Shown here piece after piece: positions 21,944 to 31,046 of a stretch of 64,000 bases of DNA. The notes under the pieces are model-generated. The model saw only the letters and a program-made list of their open reading frames with translations, made no database searches and was not told where the DNA came from. The DNA lies in assembly GCA_022925895.1 (NCBI GenBank), contig JAKSYS010000213.1, forward strand, positions 1 through 64,000, read 5' to 3'. Numbering within the stretch: the stretch's first letter is position 1; each line of letters opens with the position of its first letter. The DNA is from Fragilaria crotonensis. Its lineage: Eukaryota > Bacillariophyta > Fragilariophyceae > Fragilariales > Fragilariaceae. The position numbers and the translations under genes were made by a program.

Positions 21944-24900
21944 CTACGAACTCGGCCAATAATGCCGTAACGATTTCATCCCTGCAATAGCCAATTTCTT
22001 CGCCCTGGTGTAACTTGCTTTGAATACGGACTCATGAATATGTAACCAAGCCTTGAGGTGCCACGTAGGCTTTGCCTCGTGATCGCGTATATTGTCCATC
22101 AAGAGTTCCTGTACGGACGGTTCGTAATGTTGTCTCAACGCGTACAATTCGCGCAACGTACGTATCGTATTCCTGCGTTCCAAGAGGGCACTCTTCGAGG
22201 CGTCTGCACCGTGAAGGTCTTGATTCCGGCTTTCCCATAATGCGTACCATTTATCCCACACACAACCGATGACGGCCACCTGCCAAGTTAACCCTGTCCG
22301 GCATTGTGCCTTTGGATTGAAACCTGGTCGGGTGACATAGTACGCATCTTGCATATCACTCCATTCCCAGCTGAAACGACCGAGAAAGACTTCTTTCCAG
22401 CCGATTTTGTTTTGTTGATGAATAAGGCGGTGGAATTCAGGGGCATAGGCAGTGCTCTCTAACTGATATACATCAGGATCTGGACTATCAAACCATCCCC
22501 TCAATCCCGCAAGAAGTATGTCTCTGATACGTGGTCGGGTGCCCCAATTATCGCAGAGGTCTCGGATGGCTGTCAACGTTGCGAGGCGCCATGCTGCACG
22601 GGTGGAGTATTTACATCGGAGAATGTGGGACCACGTTTCATCTCGACAAGCGCACACTGGGCACCCCCGTCGACTGGGGTCATGGCGGTGTAATCTGTGG
22701 TTTGTAGGTAAAATACCATGCACCAGCTTAATATAATGGTCTCGTTTCTTCAGGCGTTTCTTAAGACTGGCCCCATGCGCGGACCAATTTATACAAGCCA
22801 TCGTGTGCTGATCCCACCCATTGCGCACTTGAATATGGTTGCGCAACGGGTCGTGCGTAGCTCGATGACGGAGGACTGTTTTGTAGCGTGCGGTGATACT
22901 CCCGGTGGGCGTGACGAGGTGAACTCCAGCACCCTCGGTCAGTAATGCATATGGTCGTACGGCTCCGTGATCGCGCTGATAGGTATTAGCGAGTTCATCA
23001 GCTTCAACATTCAATTGCGCCAATAGGCCTAGCCGGTGATACGCCCTGCGTCGATCCTGGTGACCACGCACATGTTGAAGTTGTAAGTCCGGCATTTCAG
23101 TGAGAAGTCGTCGAATGGTGACGAGCAAGTCCCATTCAGGACAAAGAGGATCAAGGGGTAACAAAACCTGCTCTGGCTCAAAATCCGCACTAGCAACGTG
23201 TCCAAGTGCATGTGTCTTTGAACCTCGGATAGTATCGATTAGACTCAAGCTATCCGTGGCAAGAAGCCCTTGCCACGGGGTGTGTTGATGTGTAAATTCC
23301 GCCAATCTCTTGAGAAAACTCAACATTGCGAGCATACCATATGCTTCCGAGCGGTAGGAGTTTGGGTTCGCGCCTGGTGCGGGTCCCATACCTGTCACTG
23401 CGCGCTCGCCAAGATCCGTGCTCACGATCCATCCGTAAGCTCCCATCTGTTTCAACCAAACAGACCCGTCGCTCACTCCTCGTACACCGTGAGAAAGCGC
23501 ATCGCTAACAGTAAAAGCATCCGTTGAAAGGGCCATATGTAATAGTAATTCGGCCTCCCAAGGCGCTAGATTGCTCACATATTGATCAAAGGTAGCTGGA
23601 AAAACTGGTCTTGAAATCGGAGCGAGAACGGTGGAGTGTGCAAGTCTCCACGTAATGGTGGAGTCAGGAATAACTGAGACGGGAATACTATCTTCGGGTA
23701 TATCAGACCATGAACAAGTGATACCCGTGATACAATAGAGGCCGTCGACTCCACAAACCGAGCAGCATTTTTGGTAAAGATTGTCGTCTCGGACCCACAG
23801 GTACCTGTGGGCCCACCGATATGCATGATGTTGTTGTCTCTGACTGTGAATCGGATGAAGCCATTGACCTAACGGTTGATACAATTCCCCTATATCATTG
23901 CTCCATAAACGATTTGCTTTTCGCCATAATTTCCATTCTGGAGCGAGTGGCCGCTGCTGATTTATCTGGATCCCGTGCATTATGCTGCTTCTTTCAGACA
24001 GATGCCCCACGAGCTTGGCTGGATCCAAGGAGGAACCCGAGATAAGTGTTAAATCCGAAATTGTTTGGGCTTGAAGATACAAACGACAATAATTCAGTCG
24101 GCGAATCTCTGCTGGTGTGAATTGTCCTGACGACAGTATGCTGTCCATAATATGGGCGTCATGAGTTCTTTGAACTGGTGGAATACACGTTTTATCCAAT
24201 TGCAGAAAACAGTCGATGGATGCAAGAAATTCTCGAAGAGAGAGGAGCCATTTCGATTCAAGATGTGGTAATGATGTATGGACGTCTTCGAGGAACGAAG
24301 TCGACGTTCCAACTTGAACCTGGAACCAGCTGACTGCAATACGGAGGAGTTTACCTGCTGTAGAGTTTAAACGCCAATGTTTAAGAAATAACTCGACTTG
24401 ACCGATACCTTGCTCGACATAGAGATGTCGGAAGTTTGCTCCGCCGAGTTCGATTGGGCCATAGAGTATTTCTCGCTTTGTATTTCGATTAAACCCGCAC
24501 CGTGGGACAATGATTGACATTGCTCTTCGTTGGACTTGATCAAGACGTTGGCGTGAAAGAGACGAACAAGCAAGTGGATAACTCATACTCGGTAAATAGC
24601 ATGCAAAATAAAAGGTCCATGTTTCGAGTTTCGTCAGTGGGCACCGCCAGAGGAAGGTGGTCAGCGACTCACTCTGTTTGTGCAACTGACGGTATTGTGC
24701 AGCCTGCGTTCCAGCGGGATCTTTGTAGTGCCCCAATGTTTTATGCGCCATATACGGAGAGAGAAGCTCGAGGTGATGGTCCGAAGCCGTGGTCTGGTCA
24801 TGCACTGTTAAAATCTCTTGATGTTCGTGTATTTTTGGAGCGAGTACCGGGGCGCCTTGTGCAGAGAATAACCAATGCAACACATGGCAAGAACATTTGG

Positions 24901-27900
24901 AGAGTTCCAATGCGCCGCCGCTCGTATGAAGTAAATTATTCCACTTTTGCGCGTTCATCTGTGCCTGATGTAAAATGCGACGAAGAGTTCTCTCCGATCC
25001 GTCTGAGAAAAACTTATTTGTTTGCCCATTACAATCATCTACGAATCCCACTAGACCCAGAGATACAGATGTCGTGTTATCCGGTGAAGTATAAGTCGCT
25101 GGACACGCGATATCGTCATACCCATCAAATAAGCAGCTTGATAAGAAACACCATATGGCAGGAGAGTTCGCACTGCCCTGTCCTGTACCATATATTGGTG
25201 TCTCAGAGGAGTGCTTGTATCCAGATGGTGCTAAACCCAACTCTGTTCGTACCCGATACTCAGCGTTTTCCAGTGTTTGGGCATTGGACTGTGTGACGGA
25301 GAGGGGGACTCCAAACTTTCTGCTCACCAACATTCCAATGCTCGGTATGATGCGGTCATAGCAAGCCGTGGCGTCATAATTTGTTAAGACGACTGGCTTC
25401 CGAGTCGCTCGGGATATTTCACACTGGAGCTCCTCAATGAAAACTGGGTCCGTTGCGTTTCTTCTAGGCCTCGACCCGTACTGCCCGTCGTTCAGAGCTG
25501 CAAATGCTTCCGCTTGATACATCGCAATGCGCCATTTTATGCCTAGCGCCAGATTGAAGTCCGCTTCATAGATATGAATAACCCGTGTCCGATGTAAGCG
25601 TACATTGTCCTCATCTTTGAATAGAATTGTATTTGCGATGGTTTGCCATCGTCGATAGGAATAGCCTCTTTCTAATGCATAATTCAACATGGTGAGATGT
25701 AAGGAAAACAAATCGGCTTGCATACGATTCAGCTCATCCCTTTTTGCACGGAAGTCGGGCGTGAGATCAGTATCATCAAGGTCAGTGGAGTAAGCATGGC
25801 GTGCAATCAACGCTTTGTAGTGTCCTAAATGCAATCCAGACGGCGAGGTTGTTGTAGACTCCGTCCATACTCGGAGCTTGTTTCGAAAGTCATCCTCAGA
25901 AATAGTCGGAAAAGAGGGGTTTGTGGCCATCTCGTGTACTTGCTCCATGTGATTTAACAGCAGCCGTACATTGTCATCGATATGGTCCGATTGGTACTGT
26001 CCTAGAAGAATCGCGTCACCTGTGGACCCGTCGCCTCGGAATCCTAATTCTTCCGATAACGGCGGAATAGTGAACGGCGTCCCATGAGCTTGTCCAAAAT
26101 GTTTTCGGTTCCGCTCTTGTAGTAGACGCACAATTTCTGTCGGGACGTCGACCTGTTTCCAGTTGGTGCAGGATTTGGGGTCATCGGTAGGGTGCACTGG
26201 AATTTCGATGCGGGTCACTCCTTGACGCGTTGTTCTCCCTCTCACGTATTTCAACTTTCGAAACATTTCCTTTATATCTTCGGCTTTCTTCAAACGACGA
26301 AGAATTCGTGCTGTCTTCTTGTCAGCTGCGTGTTGTGAAGACTCGAGAGTTTCAAGTTTGTGTTTCCGTTCTTGGTCTCGTCTTTGGTAGCTTTCAGAAA
26401 CAATTTCTCGAACATGAGCTTTAGCTTTTCTCAATGCTGTCGAACATTCCGTCAGAGATAATGGTAAGTTGACAGGGGACTCCAATGCGGCCATTTCCTT
26501 TGTCAAAATCTCTACATGATCGTAACCAGTCTTCAAGGCGGACAATTGCTTCGTAAGGATTGAGACCAGTTTTCGCGCCTGCGCTAATTCTACCGACCAA
26601 GCCGGTTCACCCACCCGTCGTACTTTGGACTCCGCTGCAATGCTTGCCGCTAAGACATCCGAATCCAACCTCTCGGCTTGCTCATGTCGGTTCCCAGGAA
26701 ACGATAACTGGAGGGCTCGCGTCGCGGCATTGTGATGACCAAATAATATTCTGTGCTTCTCCCGAATGTATTCTGTAACTTGGTGAACATTACTTGTGGA
26801 CAAGCCTCGTTTTTGTTGTGTCACTAACGATTGCGTTGCTGACCCAAACAATAATGTGGTGTTGAAATCGAAGAAGTAACCCCGATGATCAGAAGACATG
26901 CGAGCGTTGAATTCTTCGTATCCCGCTGAGATCAAGCTGTCTCCGATTGAAGGGCTGGCTAGAGCATAATCTAAGCGCTTGGAGCCACGTGCATATGTAG
27001 CAGGTGGAGGTGACGAATGCCGTTGTGCCATGAGATCAATAAGCCCAAAATCACTCGCGATCTTTGTCATGCCATCTGGGTCAAGTCCAAGTTGTTCATT
27101 GAAGTCGCCCACTATGAGAATCAACGTTTGTTCGCTTGTGTAAGAGCGTAACTCTTCGGATAGATCCCGTCGAAACGCTGTTCTTGGCGTCTTAATAGGA
27201 TCTTGCGTTAGTCTTAGAAGACTTTCTTGCTGTGCCGCCACTGTGATGGTGCCTGAAGTTGTCTGCTTTTGAACTGGTTGATACACTGAGAAAAGAACCA
27301 CTCGACGATGACCTTGACCCGTAAACTCTTGGATAACCCATCGTCCCCATTTGTCCCGTTTTTGTTTAACCACTCTTCCTGTGAGACTGCCAACTGTAAC
27401 AATAAGGGTGCCGCCTGGTTTGTATGGTGTATCAACTGTAATTGGAGTTGTACCCATCACGAGCCGATTGCGGTCCCAGTGATGATTTGCGGTATCAAAC
27501 AGTGTGCTTCGAATCTTGAATTGTGTTGTATCAAGGTTGTGTTCCTGTGCGCAGAAAATATCAGCCTGTATTTCCTTAACGGATCGACAAATATCGTCAA
27601 AAGAACCTCCCCGCCGATCGAGAGTAATGCCGTTCACATTTATCGAATACAGGCGGGTGATGCTAGAGTCTTTGGGGCTTAACGTATCTCCCCACGGAGC
27701 ATTCTGGCGCTGATTTTGCACTGTCATTGCTGGGAGTCGGCGACTCTGATCACTGGAGGATGAGCCCGAGAAAATTTGACGCCATTGTACTTGGGCTTTT
27801 TCCAACGTAGTCCTCGAACTTAAGTCCGTATGTCTGGTAGAATTCCGGTGACTACCCAATATTGCTGTCTGGGAGGTGGATCGAGAGCTTCTATCGTTTT

Positions 27901-27976
27901 CGTTTCGAACTACTGACTGGTGATGGCGGTCTTCAGATGATGGTTGCGTGCTGACTTCTTCTGAGGGGGGACTCAT
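21944..27976 (-). CDS. LINE ORF2: endonuclease-reverse transcriptase-RNase H polyprotein
   Basis: 2010 aa, intact. An EEP-type endonuclease lies at about residues 105-375 with SINVNGITLD, the catalytic-type Glu in AQEHNLD, VGDFNEQLG and SSDHRGYFF. Reverse transcriptase spans about 700-1050 with TNYDATACYDRI (motif A, about 867) and LVGFVDDCNG (motif C, about 978). RNase H is at about 1500-1665 with VSDGSVW, YRSEAYGML, ATDSLSL, VRGHQD and NVEADELA, supplying the D-E-D-D residues. A zinc knuckle CPVCACRDETWSHILRC sits near 1772. Order and content fit target-primed non-LTR elements that carry RNase H downstream of RT. The clade cannot be settled by eye. Translation probably depends on termination-reinitiation at the ATGA junction with ORF1. 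Confidence 0.92.
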   Translation of the reverse strand: MSPPSEEVSTQPSSEDRHHQSVVRNENDRSSRSTSQTAILGSHRNSTRHTDLSSRTTLEKAQVQWRQIFSGSSSSDQSRRLPAMTVQNQRQNAPWGDTLSPKDSSITRLYSINVNGITLDRRGGSFDDICRSVKEIQADIFCAQEHNLDTTQFKIRSTLFDTANHHWDRNRLVMGTTPITVDTPYKPGGTLIVTVGSLTGRVVKQKRDKWGRWVIQEFTGQGHRRVVLFSVYQPVQKQTTSGTITVAAQQESLLRLTQDPIKTPRTAFRRDLSEELRSYTSEQTLILIVGDFNEQLGLDPDGMTKIASDFGLIDLMAQRHSSPPPATYARGSKRLDYALASPSIGDSLISAGYEEFNARMSSDHRGYFFDFNTTLLFGSATQSLVTQQKRGLSTSNVHQVTEYIREKHRILFGHHNAATRALQLSFPGNRHEQAERLDSDVLAASIAAESKVRRVGEPAWSVELAQARKLVSILTKQLSALKTGYDHVEILTKEMAALESPVNLPLSLTECSTALRKAKAHVREIVSESYQRRDQERKHKLETLESSQHAADKKTARILRRLKKAEDIKEMFRKLKYVRGRTTRQGVTRIEIPVHPTDDPKSCTNWKQVDVPTEIVRLLQERNRKHFGQAHGTPFTIPPLSEELGFRGDGSTGDAILLGQYQSDHIDDNVRLLLNHMEQVHEMATNPSFPTISEDDFRNKLRVWTESTTTSPSGLHLGHYKALIARHAYSTDLDDTDLTPDFRAKRDELNRMQADLFSLHLTMLNYALERGYSYRRWQTIANTILFKDEDNVRLHRTRVIHIYEADFNLALGIKWRIAMYQAEAFAALNDGQYGSRPRRNATDPVFIEELQCEISRATRKPVVLTNYDATACYDRIIPSIGMLVSRKFGVPLSVTQSNAQTLENAEYRVRTELGLAPSGYKHSSETPIYGTGQGSANSPAIWCFLSSCLFDGYDDIACPATYTSPDNTTSVSLGLVGFVDDCNGQTNKFFSDGSERTLRRILHQAQMNAQKWNNLLHTSGGALELSKCSCHVLHWLFSAQGAPVLAPKIHEHQEILTVHDQTTASDHHLELLSPYMAHKTLGHYKDPAGTQAAQYRQLHKQSESLTTFLWRCPLTKLETWTFYFACYLPSMSYPLACSSLSRQRLDQVQRRAMSIIVPRCGFNRNTKREILYGPIELGGANFRHLYVEQGIGQVELFLKHWRLNSTAGKLLRIAVSWFQVQVGTSTSFLEDVHTSLPHLESKWLLSLREFLASIDCFLQLDKTCIPPVQRTHDAHIMDSILSSGQFTPAEIRRLNYCRLYLQAQTISDLTLISGSSLDPAKLVGHLSERSSIMHGIQINQQRPLAPEWKLWRKANRLWSNDIGELYQPLGQWLHPIHSQRQQHHAYRWAHRYLWVRDDNLYQKCCSVCGVDGLYCITGITCSWSDIPEDSIPVSVIPDSTITWRLAHSTVLAPISRPVFPATFDQYVSNLAPWEAELLLHMALSTDAFTVSDALSHGVRGVSDGSVWLKQMGAYGWIVSTDLGERAVTGMGPAPGANPNSYRSEAYGMLAMLSFLKRLAEFTHQHTPWQGLLATDSLSLIDTIRGSKTHALGHVASADFEPEQVLLPLDPLCPEWDLLVTIRRLLTEMPDLQLQHVRGHQDRRRAYHRLGLLAQLNVEADELANTYQRDHGAVRPYALLTEGAGVHLVTPTGSITARYKTVLRHRATHDPLRNHIQVRNGWDQHTMACINWSAHGASLKKRLKKRDHYIKLVHGILPTNHRLHRHDPSRRGCPVCACRDETWSHILRCKYSTRAAWRLATLTAIRDLCDNWGTRPRIRDILLAGLRGWFDSPDPDVYQLESTAYAPEFHRLIHQQNKIGWKEVFLGRFSWEWSDMQDAYYVTRPGFNPKAQCRTGLTWQVAVIGCVWDKWYALWESRNQDLHGADASKSALLERRNTIRTLRELYALRQHYEPSVQELLMDNIRDHEAKPTWHLKAWLHIHESVFKASYTRAKKLAIAGMKSLRHYWPSS

Positions 27977-30276
27977 GATGTGGAACCCCCGCCTTGAGAG
28001 TTTTGGTCTTTGTATCGACTCTCAAGGTCAGTTGTAATCTCATCCATGTCGGTTGTTGCTAGTTGGGATGCTGTGGTGTCGTCTGGTGGCAATGGTGTAT
28101 ATACAGCCTGGGAGAAAGGGTAGGAACTATTTCGGTTTGGAGCGTCGGACGTTTCGTCGATCGTTGTAGCCAGGATGGTAGATTGTGGGCCTGCATCAGC
28201 GGATCCGTTGTTGTCGTCTGTGTCGTGGTTCGGTCCGATGTCCTCCATGATGTCGTCGTCTTTGGTGAAACCAGTGCGATACTTCTTTTTGATTGGAGAT
28301 GAGAAGGACTCCCGGTCCAGCTGACGATTGGATGGATCATGCGAGGATGAAAAAGACTGCTGGTCGGTAGCTGCCACGATTGCATTAGAGTTTGTTGCTT
28401 GGAGCAGGGAGGAAATGCCGGGTGCATGTTCGGTATGTATATGTGTCATTGCGATCATGTTCATGAGAGCTGATAATTTATCGCTGAGTTTGTTCATTGT
28501 TCCGCCGACGCCAGCTTGTGTTTCCATAACATTCATAAGGTTACCTTCCATAGTGTCGAATCTATGATCCATATCATCGAATCTTGTAAATTGTCGTTCC
28601 ATTCGTTCCAGTCGCTCCGTGTTAATACGATCCTTCCGATCAAATTCCTTCTGTTGGCGTTGGATTCGAGCTTCTATTTCTTGAAACCGAGCCGTAGACG
28701 TTGACATTGAAGACAATCGAGAGGTGGCCGAATTATTCGAGTCAGTTGATGCTGCTGTTTGTGCTGTGGAACGCATACCGTATTGCTCCCGAAGTGAGTC
28801 CAATGGTGTTGGTGGTGCCGTTGGCTTAGCCATTTCATTCTTTTCCGCTGAGATGTTAGAACCTCCAGAGTCAGAGGATGCATCAATTCTTGTTGGAGAT
28901 ACAGGTTTGTCGGCTGCGCCACCGGGTGTCAGAGAAGAATCAGCTCTCGATTCTGCTTCTGCACAGGACTCATCCCCTTGAGATGTTGATTGTTTCCACG
29001 ATTCCGTTGAAGAGAATAATTTGTCAATAGAAGACAAATTTTCATTTACTTTAGAAAACACATGTATAACGGATGGAGGGGGACCAATGGCGTCTCTAAA
29101 GCGTTCTTCTCTGATCGTGAAAGGAAAAACTCGACGACGGTACTCTTCAAACGCTTGACGGACAGTAACTTCGTGCTGAGGGGCCATAAGGAGGAAAGAT
29201 TTTTGATCGTAACCTCCGTTAACAACATCAACGTGCGCTGATTCGTTTCCGTCTGCTGATCGGATGGATGCTGCCCAATCTCTTGTGGTTCTCTCAGTTT
29301 GTGTACCATCCGGGAAAAACTCTGTCCTCATGGTGTCTAAATTGTTGATTAGTGGTGACAATTGGATGTAGCGAAGGGACTTGATATAAGAATCGTGCTT
29401 ATCGAACAAATGCATTGCCTCTGCCGTCGTCATTTTTGCGAACGCAAATCTCGGAATGTATACTCCAGTTCCAGATCCGTCCAATGCAGAAAGTAAAGTC
29501 TGGCTTAAAGAATGAACGTGGTTTTTCCCACATTGTACCACCAGGTGATTTATATCCTGATCGAACGGAGTTCGTCGGTGAAGAAAAATGTCGAAAAAGG
29601 GTGTCGTGGCAGGGAGCTTGCTTCGTAGGCTTTGGAGGAAACGTGTGCGGTGAGTAGTGCGAGGAGCTTTGAGAAGGATATACCCGGAAATGACTTGATC
29701 GCCGCTGGTGCTTTTGGAGTTTGAAAACATCACCGAGACTTTGTTCCTTGTGAGTGCTTCCTGCACTCTTGACTGATTTTTCCAAGCGAAAGGCGGTTTA
29801 TCATTGAAGCCAAAACGAAGCGCAATGATAATTTGCGATTTGGAAGGTAGAACTGAGATAGAGGGAGCAATGTACGATCGTACTTCCTCTGGCGTCATTC
29901 GTGATAAAACATTGTGATTTTCCGTTCCCTCATCTTTCCAAAGATACAGAAGACCATCCTCATCACGGAAAATATCATTGAGAAGCAAGTGAATTGTATC
30001 GGATAGTTTCTGCGATTGCTGGGATATGGCAAGCGAGACGACGTCTGCAGTCGTTTTCCAACGGAGCGAGATGCGAAGGGTACCATCATTAATCGGAATG
30101 TTCGAGTTTGGGATCAGTGCCGACATTTTTCCATCCGCGGACGATGTAGTAGAATTCGACTCCTTATTCTTGTCTTCATGTCCGTGTGAGTGGCTTTGTG
30201 ATGGCGGGTTGTTGATCTGTGGATGTCGTGTGGGTACTGATGGGAGCGGAATCGTCTGGTGCGTTGGAGTAGGCAT
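27973..30276 (-). CDS. LINE ORF1: coiled-coil protein, putative RNA-binding
   Basis: 767 aa, intact, ATG at 30276 with an in-frame stop just upstream. The N-terminal 50 residues are Pro/Ser/Thr-rich. Residues about 60-430 form an ordered region without a family I can name. The middle is low-complexity Ser/Asp/Glu. A heptad-like charged segment (RIQRQQKEFDRKDRINTERL and continuing, about 540-620) predicts a coiled coil, as in many LINE ORF1 proteins that trimerise and bind RNA. No CCHC knuckle is seen. Its TGA stop overlaps the ORF2 ATG (ATGA). Identification rests mainly on position directly before ORF2. Confidence 0.75.
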   Translation of the reverse strand: MPTPTHQTIPLPSVPTRHPQINNPPSQSHSHGHEDKNKESNSTTSSADGKMSALIPNSNIPINDGTLRISLRWKTTADVVSLAISQQSQKLSDTIHLLLNDIFRDEDGLLYLWKDEGTENHNVLSRMTPEEVRSYIAPSISVLPSKSQIIIALRFGFNDKPPFAWKNQSRVQEALTRNKVSVMFSNSKSTSGDQVISGYILLKAPRTTHRTRFLQSLRSKLPATTPFFDIFLHRRTPFDQDINHLVVQCGKNHVHSLSQTLLSALDGSGTGVYIPRFAFAKMTTAEAMHLFDKHDSYIKSLRYIQLSPLINNLDTMRTEFFPDGTQTERTTRDWAASIRSADGNESAHVDVVNGGYDQKSFLLMAPQHEVTVRQAFEEYRRRVFPFTIREERFRDAIGPPPSVIHVFSKVNENLSSIDKLFSSTESWKQSTSQGDESCAEAESRADSSLTPGGAADKPVSPTRIDASSDSGGSNISAEKNEMAKPTAPPTPLDSLREQYGMRSTAQTAASTDSNNSATSRLSSMSTSTARFQEIEARIQRQQKEFDRKDRINTERLERMERQFTRFDDMDHRFDTMEGNLMNVMETQAGVGGTMNKLSDKLSALMNMIAMTHIHTEHAPGISSLLQATNSNAIVAATDQQSFSSSHDPSNRQLDRESFSSPIKKKYRTGFTKDDDIMEDIGPNHDTDDNNGSADAGPQSTILATTIDETSDAPNRNSSYPFSQAVYTPLPPDDTTASQLATTDMDEITTDLESRYKDQNSQGGGSTS

Positions 30277-30978
30277 GTGAAGTGTTGGTGCTGACGTGAC
30301 TCCTGGAATTTCCCATCCATCGGTTCATCGTCGAGTTCTTCTGGAATTGGAGGGGTGGTGAATGCCAGTTGTTGTTTAAAGAGGTCTGTTGTCTTAAGGG
30401 CGATTGACATCTTCTTTAGTCCGGAGGATGTTTTCCTAGTCGTCTGGGTCCGACGCTTTGCCTTCGCGGATCCGATGACCTTGTTCCATGAGTAAATATT
30501 GGTTGCACGCTTTGCCCACGCTTCGAAGCCGACTGTGATCGTATCCACGGGAAGAACTTTATCGGTGTGGATGGATAGGTAGGGAAGGGGAGAAACTGTT
30601 TGCCCAGTCGTGAAGTTTCTTTGGAACATCGAGTTTACGGTCGATATAGTACATGTAACGATACCAAACCACTAGGTGAAGTTGAAGTTGATCGTTTTCG
30701 AAATTTTTCCAAATTGCTTCAAAGTTGGGAAAAGACACGATATTTCGCCCAAGAGTGGAGAACCTATGCCAGGCAGTCGGAGTGGTGTCGTTGCGGTGGA
30801 CTGTTTCCTCGTAGATGCGTTTAACGCGATCGTTCTGCGTTTCAGGCAAATGCTCAGGAGGAATGTCGGTATCGGGGAAGTCTTTCCAGTCCTTCAAAAG
30901 AAAACCAAAGCGGTTGTCAGTGTCGGGAGGGAGGGACGTGAGGAGGGTGTGGGACGGAGGAGCCGTAACTTCGGTCAT
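30114..30978 (-). pseudogene. Upstream ORF of the LINE, with one frame change
   Basis: A frame from ATG 30978 (MTEVTAPPSHTLLTSLPP) encodes about 140 residues including VVWYRYMYYIDRKLDVPKK and stops at 30559. The same protein appears to continue in the +1 frame from about 30590 (PYLSIHTDKVLPVDTITVGF) to 30114, overlapping the start of ORF1. Joining needs one base to be skipped in the run TTCTCCCCTTCCC. Either a single-base insertion has broken a third ORF, or the element uses +1 frameshifting. No family is recognised. Confidence 0.5.
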
Positions 30979-31046
30979 GGTGGTGACACACGGGACGACT
31001 TCGTTGATTTTAATACTGCAAAACGGGTGACGGACAGACTGGTGTT

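Noticed and set aside
24514-25296. 260-codon plus-strand frame
   Set aside because: Antisense to the reverse transcriptase of the LINE, whose motifs are unmistakable.
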